In this document: positions 1 to 6,723 of the stretch, piece after piece
Layout: every line of letters begins with the position of its first letter
How positions within the stretch are numbered: position 1 is the stretch's first letter
NCBI GenBank assembly: GCA_041305385.1
Contig: JBFYLO010000016.1
Location: forward strand, 1 to 6,914
Source of the DNA: JAKAKT01 sp041305385
GTDB lineage: Archaea > Micrarchaeota > Micrarchaeia > Burarchaeales > JAKAKT01
DNA: 6,914 bases
Direction: 5' to 3'
Notes under the pieces: model-generated
What the model was told of the DNA's origin: nothing
What the model saw: the letters and a program-made list of their open reading frames with translations, nothing else
Database searches by the model: none
Made by a program: the position numbers and the translations under genes

Positions 1-1265
1 CTTGCAATTACCATTGAAAGAGCCGAAGCAGCCGCGGCCCCATCCATCCCGTACACAGGAATCAGGAGATAGTTTAGTATTAAGTTCAGCCCTAGGCTCA
101 GAACCCCAACGTAGAGCTCGACCCTGACAATCCTCATGGAGGCGAGTATGGTCCCGTGTATCGAGCTTAGGAATCTGATGAAGCAGCCGAATGTGAATAT
201 GGCCAGGACAGCTGCGCCTGGCTCATAGGCAGCACCATAAAAAATCCTCAGAATCTGCCCCGGGAACACCAGGAATATCATCGCCATCGGGACAAGCAGG
301 AATATGTCCCACCTGACAGCAGTCCCCGCGGTCTCCGCCATTCTTCCTTTGTCCCCTTTTCCATAGAGCTCAGCCATGACAGGCCCGAATATGGCGAATA
401 TCGCGTTCGGAAACACCTGTATCATGAGTGCCAAGGAAACAGCCATCGAATAAATGGCTATGGTCTCGGCAGACGTTTCAGCAGGGAGCAGGTAGCCAAG
501 CATAAACCTATCCGTGTAGAACGCCAGCGCGCTCACCTCGCTGACAATGGCAAATGCTATGCCCAGGGAGGCGGCGTCCTTAAGCAGCGCGGTTTTTTCT
601 GATAATGTCGAAGGGGCCTGGCTGATTCCGTGCGTCTTCATCCCCCTACTCAGGTAGACCGTTGAAAGGGCGGCCAACACTGCAAAAGAGCCGACGAAGG
701 AAATCATGAGGTTGGTGGCGTTAGCGCCAATCACGAAAATCAGAAAGAACGTGAGCCCAATCTTTACGATGTTCTGGATGTTGTTCATGATGCTGGTTTC
801 CTTAACCATCTTCAAGCCCGATATGAACGATATGTTAAGTGCCGAGAATGTTGCGAGCGGGGGCAGAAGAGCGACCCATCGGATCGGGTCCACAAGCCCG
901 GGGTTGTTGAAGAATTCCGCAAGGAACGGCGCGGAAAGGAATATCACGACTGAGAGCAGAAGCGTCAGGATTCCACAGTAGACATAGGCTGCCTGGAGGA
1001 GGACATAGGACTTTTGTTTCTCCCCTCTTCCGATGTAAAACGGCACATACCTGGAAAAGGAAAGATTCATGCCCAAGTCCGAGAATATGGCGATGGCGTA
1101 GAAGATGCTTACTGCAAGGTAGAATGCGCCGACGTCATCCTGGGAGAAGAGCCTGGCGACGATTATCGTGTAAAGGAACGAAAGAAACCTGAGGATAAAA
1201 CTCCCGGACAAGCTCCAGAACGTTCCCTTCGCTATGACCTTTATGTCGCTGCTGGCTGTTGCCAT
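1..1265 (-). CDS. Wzx-type polysaccharide flippase (MOP superfamily), C-terminus cut by window edge
   Basis: Integral membrane transporter expected to flip lipid-linked oligosaccharide across the cytoplasmic membrane. Translating the minus strand from ATG at 1265 gives 421 uninterrupted codons that run off the left edge, so the C-terminus is missing (family members are usually 400-500 residues). The protein begins MATASSDIKVIAKGTFWSLSG, followed by a hydrophobic helix and then IIVARLFSQDDVGAFYLAVS. This matches the usual flippase start: 'AKG', a first membrane helix, then an 'ARL..p.d.G.f.la.s' loop. Further hydrophobic segments recur throughout (for example IFAIFGPVMAELYGKGDKGR, then LLVPMAIIFLVFPGQILRIF), the typical 12-14 helix layout. 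It is the last visible gene of the minus-strand operon, 11 bases after the preceding stop. The ribosome site is weak: only GAGGT about 15 bases upstream. Family assignment is firm; the cargo is unknown. Confidence 0.88.
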   Translation of the reverse strand, partial: MATASSDIKVIAKGTFWSLSGSFILRFLSFLYTIIVARLFSQDDVGAFYLAVSIFYAIAIFSDLGMNLSFSRYVPFYIGRGEKQKSYVLLQAAYVYCGILTLLLSVVIFLSAPFLAEFFNNPGLVDPIRWVALLPPLATFSALNISFISGLKMVKETSIMNNIQNIVKIGLTFFLIFVIGANATNLMISFVGSFAVLAALSTVYLSRGMKTHGISQAPSTLSEKTALLKDAASLGIAFAIVSEVSALAFYTDRFMLGYLLPAETSAETIAIYSMAVSLALMIQVFPNAIFAIFGPVMAELYGKGDKGRMAETAGTAVRWDIFLLVPMAMIFLVFPGQILRIFYGAAYEPGAAVLAIFTFGCFIRFLSSIHGTILASMRIVRVELYVGVLSLGLNLILNYLLIPVYGMDGAAAASALSMVIA

Positions 1266-1276
1266 AATCCGTTACC

Positions 1277-2014
1277 CTAAACCTCTAAAACAGCACCAGA
1301 CTTTAGGAACTCGTTCAGGTCCTCCGGCGTCCCAAGGCCATGCATCTGCTCAGCCTTTATGCCGTAGGGTTTTATCGAGAGTCCCTCAAGAATCATTTCA
1401 TTGTAGGCAGGGCACACGTAGAACTCATTGTTCACCCGTATGTCCTTCTTAATCATCTGCTTTGCGGCATTGACGAAAATGCTCCCCCTGCGGTAGTAGT
1501 AAATCCCAACCGTAGCCTGGTTCGAGATGGGCTTCTTCTCGGCGACCTCGGCCACAAGCCCCTCCTCGTCGGTCTTAACAAAAGACCATTTCGGATGCGT
1601 CGCAGGGAAGGTCATTATCAGCCCGTCGAGCTTTCCCTTCCTTGCGAATGCGATGAAGTCATCCATCTTAGTCTGCACATATTGGTCTGAGTTGGCTATG
1701 ACCAGCTCATCCGAGTTGTCGATGTGGTCCGAGGCGAGGAGTGCAGTGCATGCGGCCCCCTCGGTTATCCTGTCAATGCCTATTATGGTGCAGCCCGGGG
1801 AGATGAGGTTCAGGAATTCCCTCATCCCGTACTTGTCTATGTGCTCCTTTTGGCATATGAATATGAACCGATGCTCTACTCCAGGCTTCAGGTTGTTTAC
1901 AACAATCTGAATCATCGGCTTGCCTTTTATCTCGATGAGCGGTTTCGGGAACGTGTACCCTGCCTGAGCGAACCTAGACCCCTTGCCTGCCATCGGAACC
2001 AATATGTTTAGCAC
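1277..2014 (-). CDS. Sugar-phosphate-type nucleotidyltransferase, canonical copy (NT1)
   Basis: Predicted cytoplasmic enzyme that joins a sugar- or polyol-phosphate to an NTP, giving an NDP-activated donor and pyrophosphate. It has 245 residues, a normal length for a single-domain NTP_transferase (Rossmann-like GT-A fold). The signature GKGSRF (11-15 core) opens the protein after NILVPMAG and is followed by PKPL (Lys24) and KGKPMI. EGAA (85-88) and Asp110 in NSDQY fit the nucleotide and metal sites. VAEKKPIS (157-164), GIYYYRRG (170-177) and LGTPEDL (227-233) complete the family pattern. The start is GTG at 2014, with a near-perfect AGGAGGTG five bases upstream (2027-2020), and it overlaps the HAD gene by 41 bases. 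It is a clear paralogue of the nucleotidyltransferase two genes upstream. Nucleotide and sugar specificity cannot be told; glucose-1-phosphate thymidylyltransferase-like or cytidylyltransferase-like activity are both possible. Confidence 0.87.
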   Translation of the reverse strand: MLNILVPMAGKGSRFAQAGYTFPKPLIEIKGKPMIQIVVNNLKPGVEHRFIFICQKEHIDKYGMREFLNLISPGCTIIGIDRITEGAACTALLASDHIDNSDELVIANSDQYVQTKMDDFIAFARKGKLDGLIMTFPATHPKWSFVKTDEEGLVAEVAEKKPISNQATVGIYYYRRGSIFVNAAKQMIKKDIRVNNEFYVCPAYNEMILEGLSIKPYGIKAEQMHGLGTPEDLNEFLKSGAVLEV

Positions 2015-2630
2015 CGCAACACCTCCTGATGCATCCGTCTATCCTGTCGTAGTTTACCTCTTCGAATCCTTTCACTTCGCAAACATGGCCCCCGGAAGCC
2101 TTTGCAGCAATGACCCCATGGGGCGCATCCTCTACGATTATTACTTCGCTCGGCTTCAAGCTGAGCTTCTTGATTGCGTTCAAATACATCTCCGGGTCCG
2201 GCTTGGCCTTCTTCACATCCTCGTTGCTAAGCACGAACTCCATGTATTTCAGCAGGTCGCTCTTCTCGAGCATTATGAGGACGCTCTTCCTTATGGCGTT
2301 GGAGCAGACAACCAGCCTGTACCCCTTTTTCTTCAGCCTGCTCGCCATGAGGAGCTTCTCAAAATTCGGGCTGCAGTTGGACTCTATGATTCTCATTGTG
2401 TAAATCTGCTTCATCTCGTTTATGAACGAGTGGAGCGAAACCGGCAGGCCCTTCTGGGAAGAGAGCAGTTCGAGCTTCTTTCTCGTGGGAAGGCCGTTGT
2501 AAACAGAGAGGTGCTCGTCCCGGGTTATCTCATAGCCAAATATGTGGAGGGCCTTGTTCAGGGCGCCGTAGTGCCATTCGGTCGCGTCGACAAGCACGCC
2601 GTCGAGGTCAAATATGACAGCATTTATCAT
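1974..2630 (-). CDS. HAD-superfamily phosphatase / beta-phosphoglucomutase-like hydrolase
   Basis: Predicted cytoplasmic phosphohydrolase or phosphomutase of HAD subfamily IA, 218 residues (usual 200-230). All four HAD motifs are visible: FDLDGVLVD with nucleophile Asp8 and general acid/base Asp10; Ser110 in VVCSNA; Lys143 in KAKPDPEMY; and Glu167-Asp168 in VEDAPHG. The stretch from about 15 to 85 is the helical cap that sets substrate choice. I chose ATG at 2630 over ATG at 2639 because 2630 forms an ATGA overlap with the preceding stop and lies nine bases after AGGAG (2644-2640); ATG 2639 directly abuts that site. Lying between two nucleotidyltransferases, it probably dephosphorylates or isomerises a sugar phosphate before activation. 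The last 13 or so residues (about GAKHIGSDGRQGV) are encoded over the start of the next gene and look non-homologous, as if an earlier stop was lost. Confidence 0.88.
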   Translation of the reverse strand: MINAVIFDLDGVLVDATEWHYGALNKALHIFGYEITRDEHLSVYNGLPTRKKLELLSSQKGLPVSLHSFINEMKQIYTMRIIESNCSPNFEKLLMASRLKKKGYRLVVCSNAIRKSVLIMLEKSDLLKYMEFVLSNEDVKKAKPDPEMYLNAIKKLSLKPSEVIIVEDAPHGVIAAKASGGHVCEVKGFEEVNYDRIDGCIRRCCGAKHIGSDGRQGV

Positions 2631-3325
2631 CCCAACCATCTCCTGATGGAGTCCTCGCGCCCGAAGTCTGCGATGAATTCAACAGGCGCGATGAAGACTC
2701 CCCTGTCCACCAGGTAGTTGTATGTGGGGCAGATATAAAAAGCGTTGTTGACCCTGTCGTCCCTCCCAACCATCTCCTTTGCAGCATAGACGAAATCCCT
2801 GCCCCTGCGGTAGTAGTAGAAACCTGCGCTCGCATTGTCCGAAATGACCTTTTTTTCAGCAACCTGCGAGACCTTTCCACTCTTGTCCGCAATCGCATAG
2901 CTGTATTTCGGGTTGTCTGATTTGAAAACAGGGATAACGCCAGCGGCTTTTGGGTTCCCCCGGATTGCGCCTTTCAGGTCGCCTCTGAAATGAATGTCCG
3001 CCAGATAGACTATCAGCTCCTTATCATCCCCTATCGTCTCCTCAAGCGTAAGGACGCTCCTCGCAGCCCCGTCGGTGGGCTCTTCCAGGATATGGACTTC
3101 AGCTGAGGGGAACCACCCCTTTAGCTTTTTAGAAAGCCCGAACTGCTCATCATGCTCCCTCAGTATTATCATGTGGAGAGAATGCTTCTCCTCTTTGAAG
3201 GGCCAACCCAGCGAGTCTATGCAGTAGGTTATCAGCGGTTTTCCCTCAACTTTCATAAGCGGCTTGCAAATCCCGAACTTCTCAAACCGGGGGTCCTTTC
3301 CAGCGAGCGGAATTACGATGTTCAC
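2627..3325 (-). CDS. Divergent sugar nucleotidyltransferase paralogue (NT2)
   Basis: A 232-residue NTP_transferase-family protein, paralogous to the nucleotidyltransferase at 2014-1277. Shared blocks include NIVIPLAG, KPLMKVEGKPLI (Lys21), DGAA (85-88), Asp110 in LADIHF, VAEKKVIS, AGFYYYRRG and VNNAFYICPTYN. The nucleotide-binding loop is altered: the copy next door has GKGSRF, this one has GKDPRF, so the second glycine is Asp11 and the next residue Pro12, while Arg13 stays. The C-terminal 'LGTPEDL' block is also lost (ends FGREDSIRRWLG). I prefer GTG at 3325, which forms a GTGA overlap with the upstream stop, gives the family-typical start MNIVIPLAG and follows an AGGTGG motif at good distance; a GTG at 3334 would add three residues. 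It may use a different nucleotide or substrate, or be a partner subunit. Family certain, activity uncertain. Confidence 0.82.
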   Translation of the reverse strand: MNIVIPLAGKDPRFEKFGICKPLMKVEGKPLITYCIDSLGWPFKEEKHSLHMIILREHDEQFGLSKKLKGWFPSAEVHILEEPTDGAARSVLTLEETIGDDKELIVYLADIHFRGDLKGAIRGNPKAAGVIPVFKSDNPKYSYAIADKSGKVSQVAEKKVISDNASAGFYYYRRGRDFVYAAKEMVGRDDRVNNAFYICPTYNYLVDRGVFIAPVEFIADFGREDSIRRWLG

Positions 3326-3948
3326 CCAAACCACCTTTCTGCTTCCCCTGGGAAATCAGTGCAAATGTAGCATTCCCGGTTCTTCTCAAACTTTTTGAGC
3401 TCCCCCCAGAATTTCCCCCCGTCCCTTCCGTGCAATTCAGGCGAGACGAACGCGAGTTTCTTTTTCATCCTGTTCAACGCTTTCCAATCGCTCCAGTCCC
3501 TCGAGAAACAGTCCACCCAAATCCAGCCGCATTTTTCAACCAGGAGCGGAGTTGGTTCCACGTCGGAGATTCTCGTGCAGAGGTTCTCCTTCGGGAATTT
3601 TTTTGAGAAATTGTAAAGAGTCGGGACTGACATGTCGAAGAAGAACGAGTTTCCCCCAAGGCCATACTCCCCAAGGGCCCTCTCAAGTTCCGAATCAAGG
3701 CCGTCGGCCTTTATGTTAAGGGCGAAAATAACTTTCCTGAAATTGGCGTCCTTCTCCGCCTCTGAGAGGAGTTTTTCAAGCTCCAGGCAGCCCTTTTTCG
3801 GAGGGTCGTGGCTGATGACGAGCTTTCCTCCCAGGTCCCGAATATCGGTTTCAATCCCAAACCCAGAGCTGATTGCAGACAAAAGAGCCTCGAGGCTATT
3901 TTTCTCCGAAGCTTTCTTCCAAATCCCGCGATGAGCGATGACCTTCAT
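3322..3948 (-). CDS. Short glycerophosphodiester phosphodiesterase-like protein (GDPD fold)
   Basis: Predicted metal-dependent phosphodiesterase with a PLC-like TIM-barrel, 208 residues, shorter than the usual 230-250. It opens with MKVIAHRG (His6, Arg7) and continues with KNSLEALLSAISSGFGIETD. Glu33 and Asp35 fit the metal-binding ExD pair, and ISHDP supplies the second catalytic His47. The family 'ENT' after HRG is reduced to NS, and the usual downstream acidic-x-Lys block appears as ALNIKADG. No signal peptide or membrane helix is seen, so it is probably cytoplasmic. ATG at 3948 is preferred because it puts HRG at the N-terminus and follows a purine-rich GGTGGGGGGGA; the frame stays open upstream to 4077, but that extension resembles no family. 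It heads the operon and its stop overlaps the next start (GTGA). The context suggests a phosphodiester-bearing glycan precursor rather than lipid catabolism; the true substrate is unknown. Confidence 0.8.
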   Translation of the reverse strand: MKVIAHRGIWKKASEKNSLEALLSAISSGFGIETDIRDLGGKLVISHDPPKKGCLELEKLLSEAEKDANFRKVIFALNIKADGLDSELERALGEYGLGGNSFFFDMSVPTLYNFSKKFPKENLCTRISDVEPTPLLVEKCGWIWVDCFSRDWSDWKALNRMKKKLAFVSPELHGRDGGKFWGELKKFEKNRECYICTDFPGEAERWFG

Positions 3949-3972
3949 TCCCCCCCACCCATGACTTTCCAT

Positions 3973-3984
3973 GAAATAACAATT
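3973..3984 (-). promoter_or_regulatory. Possible promoter box for the minus-strand operon
   Basis: On the minus strand this AT-rich patch reads AATTGTTATTTC. It is centred about 30 bases before ATG 3948, the spacing of an archaeal TATA box driving a short-leader transcript. The sequence is a weak TATA match. The alternative is a promoter further up, near 4094-4111, which would give a long structured leader. Confidence 0.3.
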
Positions 3985-4014
3985 CGCCCTGGTCCTGTTC
4001 GAGTCCGAAACGCC

Positions 4015-4048
4015 CTCGAGGCGCCAAGACCAATCCTTGAGCCTCGAG
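4015..4048. repeat. Extended hairpin in the divergent intergenic region
   Basis: CTCGAGGC (4015-4022) and GCCTCGAG (4041-4048) are perfect 8-base complements. Inside them CAAG (4025-4028) pairs with CTTG (4036-4039), leaving a 7-base loop and a small internal bulge. A second inverted repeat follows directly: CTTGGG (4050-4055) with CCCAAG (4073-4078). The stems are GC-rich and would be stable in RNA from either strand. Confidence 0.7.
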
Positions 4049-4112
4049 ACTTGGGCCCCCGAGCCCGCGCGTCCCAAGCCGAGCGATTTGTCGTTATTTT
4101 TCGTTTGTTTGC
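4017..4112 (+). repeat. Structured intergenic element, copy A
   Basis: One of two related non-coding elements in the window; the other is at the right end in opposite orientation. Copy A begins CGAGGCGCCAAGACCAAT and ends in a T-rich tail, TCGTTATTTTTCGTTTG (4091-4107), with two GC-rich hairpins between. Copy B shares 16 of the first 18 bases and the tail pattern TTTTT-G-TTTGTT, but its hairpins have different sequence. Conserved ends with changed but still paired stems point to a structured RNA or a palindromic repeat. Read on the plus strand, the tail could act as a T-rich archaeal terminator. Read on the minus strand, the element could lie in the leader of the phosphodiesterase operon. The orientation given is only relative, and the outer boundaries are approximate. 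Confidence 0.55.
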
Positions 4113-4130
4113 AATAGAGCCTTTCCTAAG

Positions 4131-4146
4131 TTAATATTAAATATGC
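4131..4146 (+). promoter_or_regulatory. Archaeal-type TATA box for the glycosyltransferase gene
   Basis: TTAATATTAAATATGC is the most AT-rich stretch of the intergenic region and ends 27 bases before ATG 4174. With archaeal spacing, transcription would begin near 4160-4168, giving a leader of roughly 6-14 bases. That places the upstream in-frame GTG at 4153 before the likely transcript start and supports ATG 4174. No strong ribosome site precedes 4174, as expected for a near-leaderless message. Confidence 0.5.
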
Positions 4147-4173
4147 TTTCTGGTGAATATCCACGGGTTTCCG

Positions 4174-5652
4174 ATGGATTTTAGATCGCTCTCAGGGTTA
4201 ACGGTGAATGTGGGGGAACGGCCCATAACCGATGTCCCCAGCGCAGTCCAGTGCTATGTCGAGCCTGACAACCTCTATACGCTGAGGCCCCATTTTAAGG
4301 AGGAAAGCATAGACTTCATCGTAAGCGAGGACCTGATTTTCAAGACCAAGTTCCACCGAATCCTCCTGAAGGAGTGGATGAACTTTTGCAAAGTCGGCGG
4401 TTCCGTCATAATCATCTTCTCTGAAGGCGAGAGAGGGGGCATCGTTTTGCTGAGGCATGAGGTCTCGACCCTTTTCGGGGGCAATGTCGAGTTCGACTGG
4501 GAGAAGGAGGGCCACCGGGTAATCGCCAGGATAAAAAAACTGAAGCCTTCGCTGGCCCCAGGGGACAGCATCGACAGGTGGACCTTCGGCATCATAACCA
4601 ACGGGAAAAAGGATGGGCAGGTCGACAAGATAATCGAGAGCATACACGGGCAGAAGGTAAAGAACTACGAGATAATCGTCTGCGGAAAATACGCGGGCAA
4701 GAGAAAGGGAGAAGTTAAATCCATCGAATTCACCCACAAGGACGACCGGGGCTGGATTACCAAGAAGAAGAACCTTCTCGTGGCAGCTGCCAAATACCAA
4801 AACCTAGTTATCGTCCATGACCGCATCATCTTCTCCGATGGCTGGTACGAGGGGATGAAAAAATATGGGAATTATTTCGAGGCCCTCTCCTGTGCCGTTT
4901 TACTTAAGAAAAATAATGCCCGTGCAGGCGACTGGCTGACTTACGGGTCGGACCTGAGGCTCTATCGCTATAAGACTGCCTACGGGGACGTGCAGAAAGG
5001 CGTCGACTCCCACGAAGGCATGATTGGCCTTCTCGAATACAGGGACTGGGACGAGGGCGTCTTCATAGCAGGGTTCATGAACATCTTCAAGAAGAGCGTA
5101 TGGGAAAGGTTCCCCTGGGATGAGTCGCTGTTCTGGAATGAGGCAGAGGACGTGCAGCTCTCCTCACTCCACCACAAGAACGGAGTTGTTCCGCGGGTAA
5201 ACCCCGTCAGCATATGCTACACAGAGGAATTCCGCTTCGTGAACATGCCCATCTACGCATTCGACCCGGAAAAGCTTGGAAAGGCGAATGCCCTCTCTTA
5301 TAAAACCACCCGGCGCTTTCTCGGCCTCGTTGAAGGGGCCCTGGCTTCGGGACCATCAAGCGGCATTCTTTTAGCCTACTTCGGCCTTGAAAGGGCAGTC
5401 CCGTTACTCAGGAGCATTAGGAAAGCAGTAATCAAGACCGGAGTTGCCGACGTTTACATTTTCAAAGAGGGCCTGGGCCCGATTCAGGAGGGAAAAACTC
5501 TTTCCCTCAACGGGAACAAGATAACGGTTTCAATGGTGAAACAAAAGACCGAAGACACTGCCCAATTCGAGGCAAAGGACAGCCTCGGGAACGCACATTC
5601 CTACCGCGTAAGGCAAGGGAAAAAATGCATCATAATCAAATACGAAAAATAA
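4174..5652 (+). CDS. Glycosyltransferase (GT-A, GT2-like) with degenerate methyltransferase-like N-terminus
   Basis: A 492-residue predicted cytoplasmic glycosyltransferase. Residues about 8-85 resemble the back half of a SAM-methyltransferase fold: LRPHFKEESIDFIVSEDLIF, then LLKEWMNFCKVGGSVIII, matching 'LP f.d.SvD.i.s...l..EW.rvlkpGG'. The glycine-rich SAM loop is absent, so catalysis as a methyltransferase is unlikely. The GT-A domain starts near 136 with WTFGIITNG. It carries KKKNLLVAAAK (197 on), the position of the family 'k.RN.g...A' helix, and VHDRIIF (Asp216) at the DxD position. Near 298-329, IAGFMNIFKK and FWNEAEDVQLS contain Glu325-Asp326, the usual acidic pair. The last 130 or so residues are unrecognised and carry no clear membrane helix. 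ATG 4174 is chosen over GTG 4153 because the latter precedes the likely transcript start. Donor and acceptor are unknown. Confidence 0.78.
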   Translation: MDFRSLSGLTVNVGERPITDVPSAVQCYVEPDNLYTLRPHFKEESIDFIVSEDLIFKTKFHRILLKEWMNFCKVGGSVIIIFSEGERGGIVLLRHEVSTLFGGNVEFDWEKEGHRVIARIKKLKPSLAPGDSIDRWTFGIITNGKKDGQVDKIIESIHGQKVKNYEIIVCGKYAGKRKGEVKSIEFTHKDDRGWITKKKNLLVAAAKYQNLVIVHDRIIFSDGWYEGMKKYGNYFEALSCAVLLKKNNARAGDWLTYGSDLRLYRYKTAYGDVQKGVDSHEGMIGLLEYRDWDEGVFIAGFMNIFKKSVWERFPWDESLFWNEAEDVQLSSLHHKNGVVPRVNPVSICYTEEFRFVNMPIYAFDPEKLGKANALSYKTTRRFLGLVEGALASGPSSGILLAYFGLERAVPLLRSIRKAVIKTGVADVYIFKEGLGPIQEGKTLSLNGNKITVSMVKQKTEDTAQFEAKDSLGNAHSYRVRQGKKCIIIKYEK

Positions 5653-5718
5653 GGCAAGCCCGAAGTGTTAAGCGCAAAACAATAGGGGCCGTTATTCTTC
5701 ATCAGGAGGAGCTTGAAG
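5653..5718 (+). promoter_or_regulatory. Intergenic gap with strong ribosome binding site
   Basis: AGGAGGAG (5704-5711) lies seven bases before ATG 5719 and fixes that start over an in-frame TTG at 5713, which would be too close. The rest of the 66-base gap shows no convincing TATA box or terminator, so the gene is probably co-transcribed with the glycosyltransferase. Confidence 0.7.
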
Positions 5719-6723
5719 ATGGGAACCAGAACTAAAACGCACAAAATCAATCTCGAGCAGAAAGTTTTCGATATAAACAACGAGCCCATGCCCGGCGGAG
5801 CCTGGTGGTGGTGGTTTTGGCTGTTCTTTTTCAACAACCCGAAAAACCCGGAGAAGCCGCGGCAGCTAATGATTCTCTGGTCTACAAAAAACGTCAGGGA
5901 GATTCAGTGCAATGGCCTGCACATCAGGCTAACTGGCTCCAATGATAGGGGCAACCTTGACGGCGCAGTTGCAGCGTGGTATTTCGACGGTGAAAAGATG
6001 CATCACAACTTCCTTCTTGAGCAATGCAAGATATCGATATCTGAAAAAAAGCTTTCATCAGACTCTCGTGTTCCCACCTCTTTTTCCGTAGGCAAAAATT
6101 CAGGCGAAGTGAAAATAGGAAACGAATTCCACTTCACTGCAGAATCCCAAAACAGCGAATCAGACGTGGCGACCTACAGCTCAAACACATTCGTAGGCAA
6201 TCTCGGGTATAGCATAATACGGCAAAATCGCTTTGGCCTGAAGGGAACAGTCGGAAAAGAGCAGGTTTTAGGAACCGCCTATTTCCAGCGCGTTTTTGTG
6301 AACGCGCCCTCCCCCTCCTGGTATTGGGGCATATTCCATTTCGAGAACGGGGCCGTCCTCTCCTACTTCAACCCGCACATGTTCGGGAAATCCATAAAAA
6401 AAGACATCTCCTTTTTCGATGGCGAAAAAAACCACAATTTCCATGTAATCAAGATAAGTCCCTCAGGCGGGAACATCCCCTCATTTCTCGTGTCTGGGGC
6501 CAACGAGCAAGAAAAAATAGCTTTTAGGGTGGACTCCTATTCCCACTCCTCCTGGACGTTTAAGAAAAAGACCCTGGGGGTAATCCCGAACAAGCTCGTC
6601 TACAACGAGTATCCCGCAGTCATCTCGGAGTTTGAGCTTGAGAGCGAGGGCAAAAAGACAACCCTGAAGCAGCTTGGCAAGTCCATCGGCAACGCGGAGC
6701 ACACTACGGGATTTTTGCTTTAG
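5719..6723 (+). CDS. CrtC/AttH-like (lipocalin-like) protein, function unknown
   Basis: A 334-residue protein with no signal peptide. It is beta-rich in character and has aromatic clusters: GGAWWWWFWLFFFNN near 26-40 and GTAYFQRVFVNAPSPSWYWG at 185-204, followed by FHFENGAVLSYFNPH. The pattern 'G-x-aromatic-Q ... P-x-W-x-W-G ... F-x-(D/N)-G' resembles the carotenoid 1,2-hydratase/AttH superfamily, whose members pair two lipocalin-like barrels, usually in 330-400 residues. In that superfamily the tryptophan-rich motifs line a pocket for a hydrophobic ligand such as a polyprenoid or lipid. Beside a glycosyltransferase and flippase, a role on a polyprenyl or lipid carrier is an attractive guess, not shown by the sequence. 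There is no carotenoid gene nearby. The tryptophan-rich stretch is too short and polar-flanked to be a confident membrane helix. The start follows an AGGAGGAG site. Homology call is moderate. Confidence 0.6.
   Translation: MGTRTKTHKINLEQKVFDINNEPMPGGAWWWWFWLFFFNNPKNPEKPRQLMILWSTKNVREIQCNGLHIRLTGSNDRGNLDGAVAAWYFDGEKMHHNFLLEQCKISISEKKLSSDSRVPTSFSVGKNSGEVKIGNEFHFTAESQNSESDVATYSSNTFVGNLGYSIIRQNRFGLKGTVGKEQVLGTAYFQRVFVNAPSPSWYWGIFHFENGAVLSYFNPHMFGKSIKKDISFFDGEKNHNFHVIKISPSGGNIPSFLVSGANEQEKIAFRVDSYSHSSWTFKKKTLGVIPNKLVYNEYPAVISEFELESEGKKTTLKQLGKSIGNAEHTTGFLL

Larger units (their letters stand above)
3949..4173. other. Divergent intergenic region
   Basis: These 225 bases separate the minus-strand operon from the plus-strand glycosyltransferase. 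They hold a possible promoter near 3973-3984, a GC-rich block of nested inverted repeats (about 4015-4080), a T-rich stretch on the plus strand (4091-4111), and an AT-rich TATA-like box (4131-4146). No convincing protein gene lies here. Confidence 0.7.

Noticed and set aside
1274..2740. Long antisense frames opposite the nucleotidyltransferase and HAD genes
   Set aside because: They are mirror frames of well-conserved genes and show no recognisable motif or ribosome site of their own.
3949..4077. Upstream extension of the GDPD frame to 4077
   Set aside because: The frame is open, but the added 43 residues resemble no family, cover the hairpin element, and would push the HRG motif away from its usual N-terminal place. 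ATG 3948 fits better.
4015..4078. CRISPR array
   Set aside because: The repeats are inverted arms of hairpins, not regularly spaced direct repeats, and there are no cas genes in the window.
3990..4080. tRNA gene, suggested by GTTCGAGTCC at 3997-4006 and a 7-base loop at 4029-4035
   Set aside because: The T-arm-like bases have no pairing 5-base stem, there is no D-arm motif, the 7-base loop lacks T at position 33, and no acceptor stem closes the structure.
4153..4173. GTG 4153 as the glycosyltransferase start
   Set aside because: It would lie only about 7-22 bases after the TATA-like box, upstream of the predicted transcript start. The first added residues show no family similarity.
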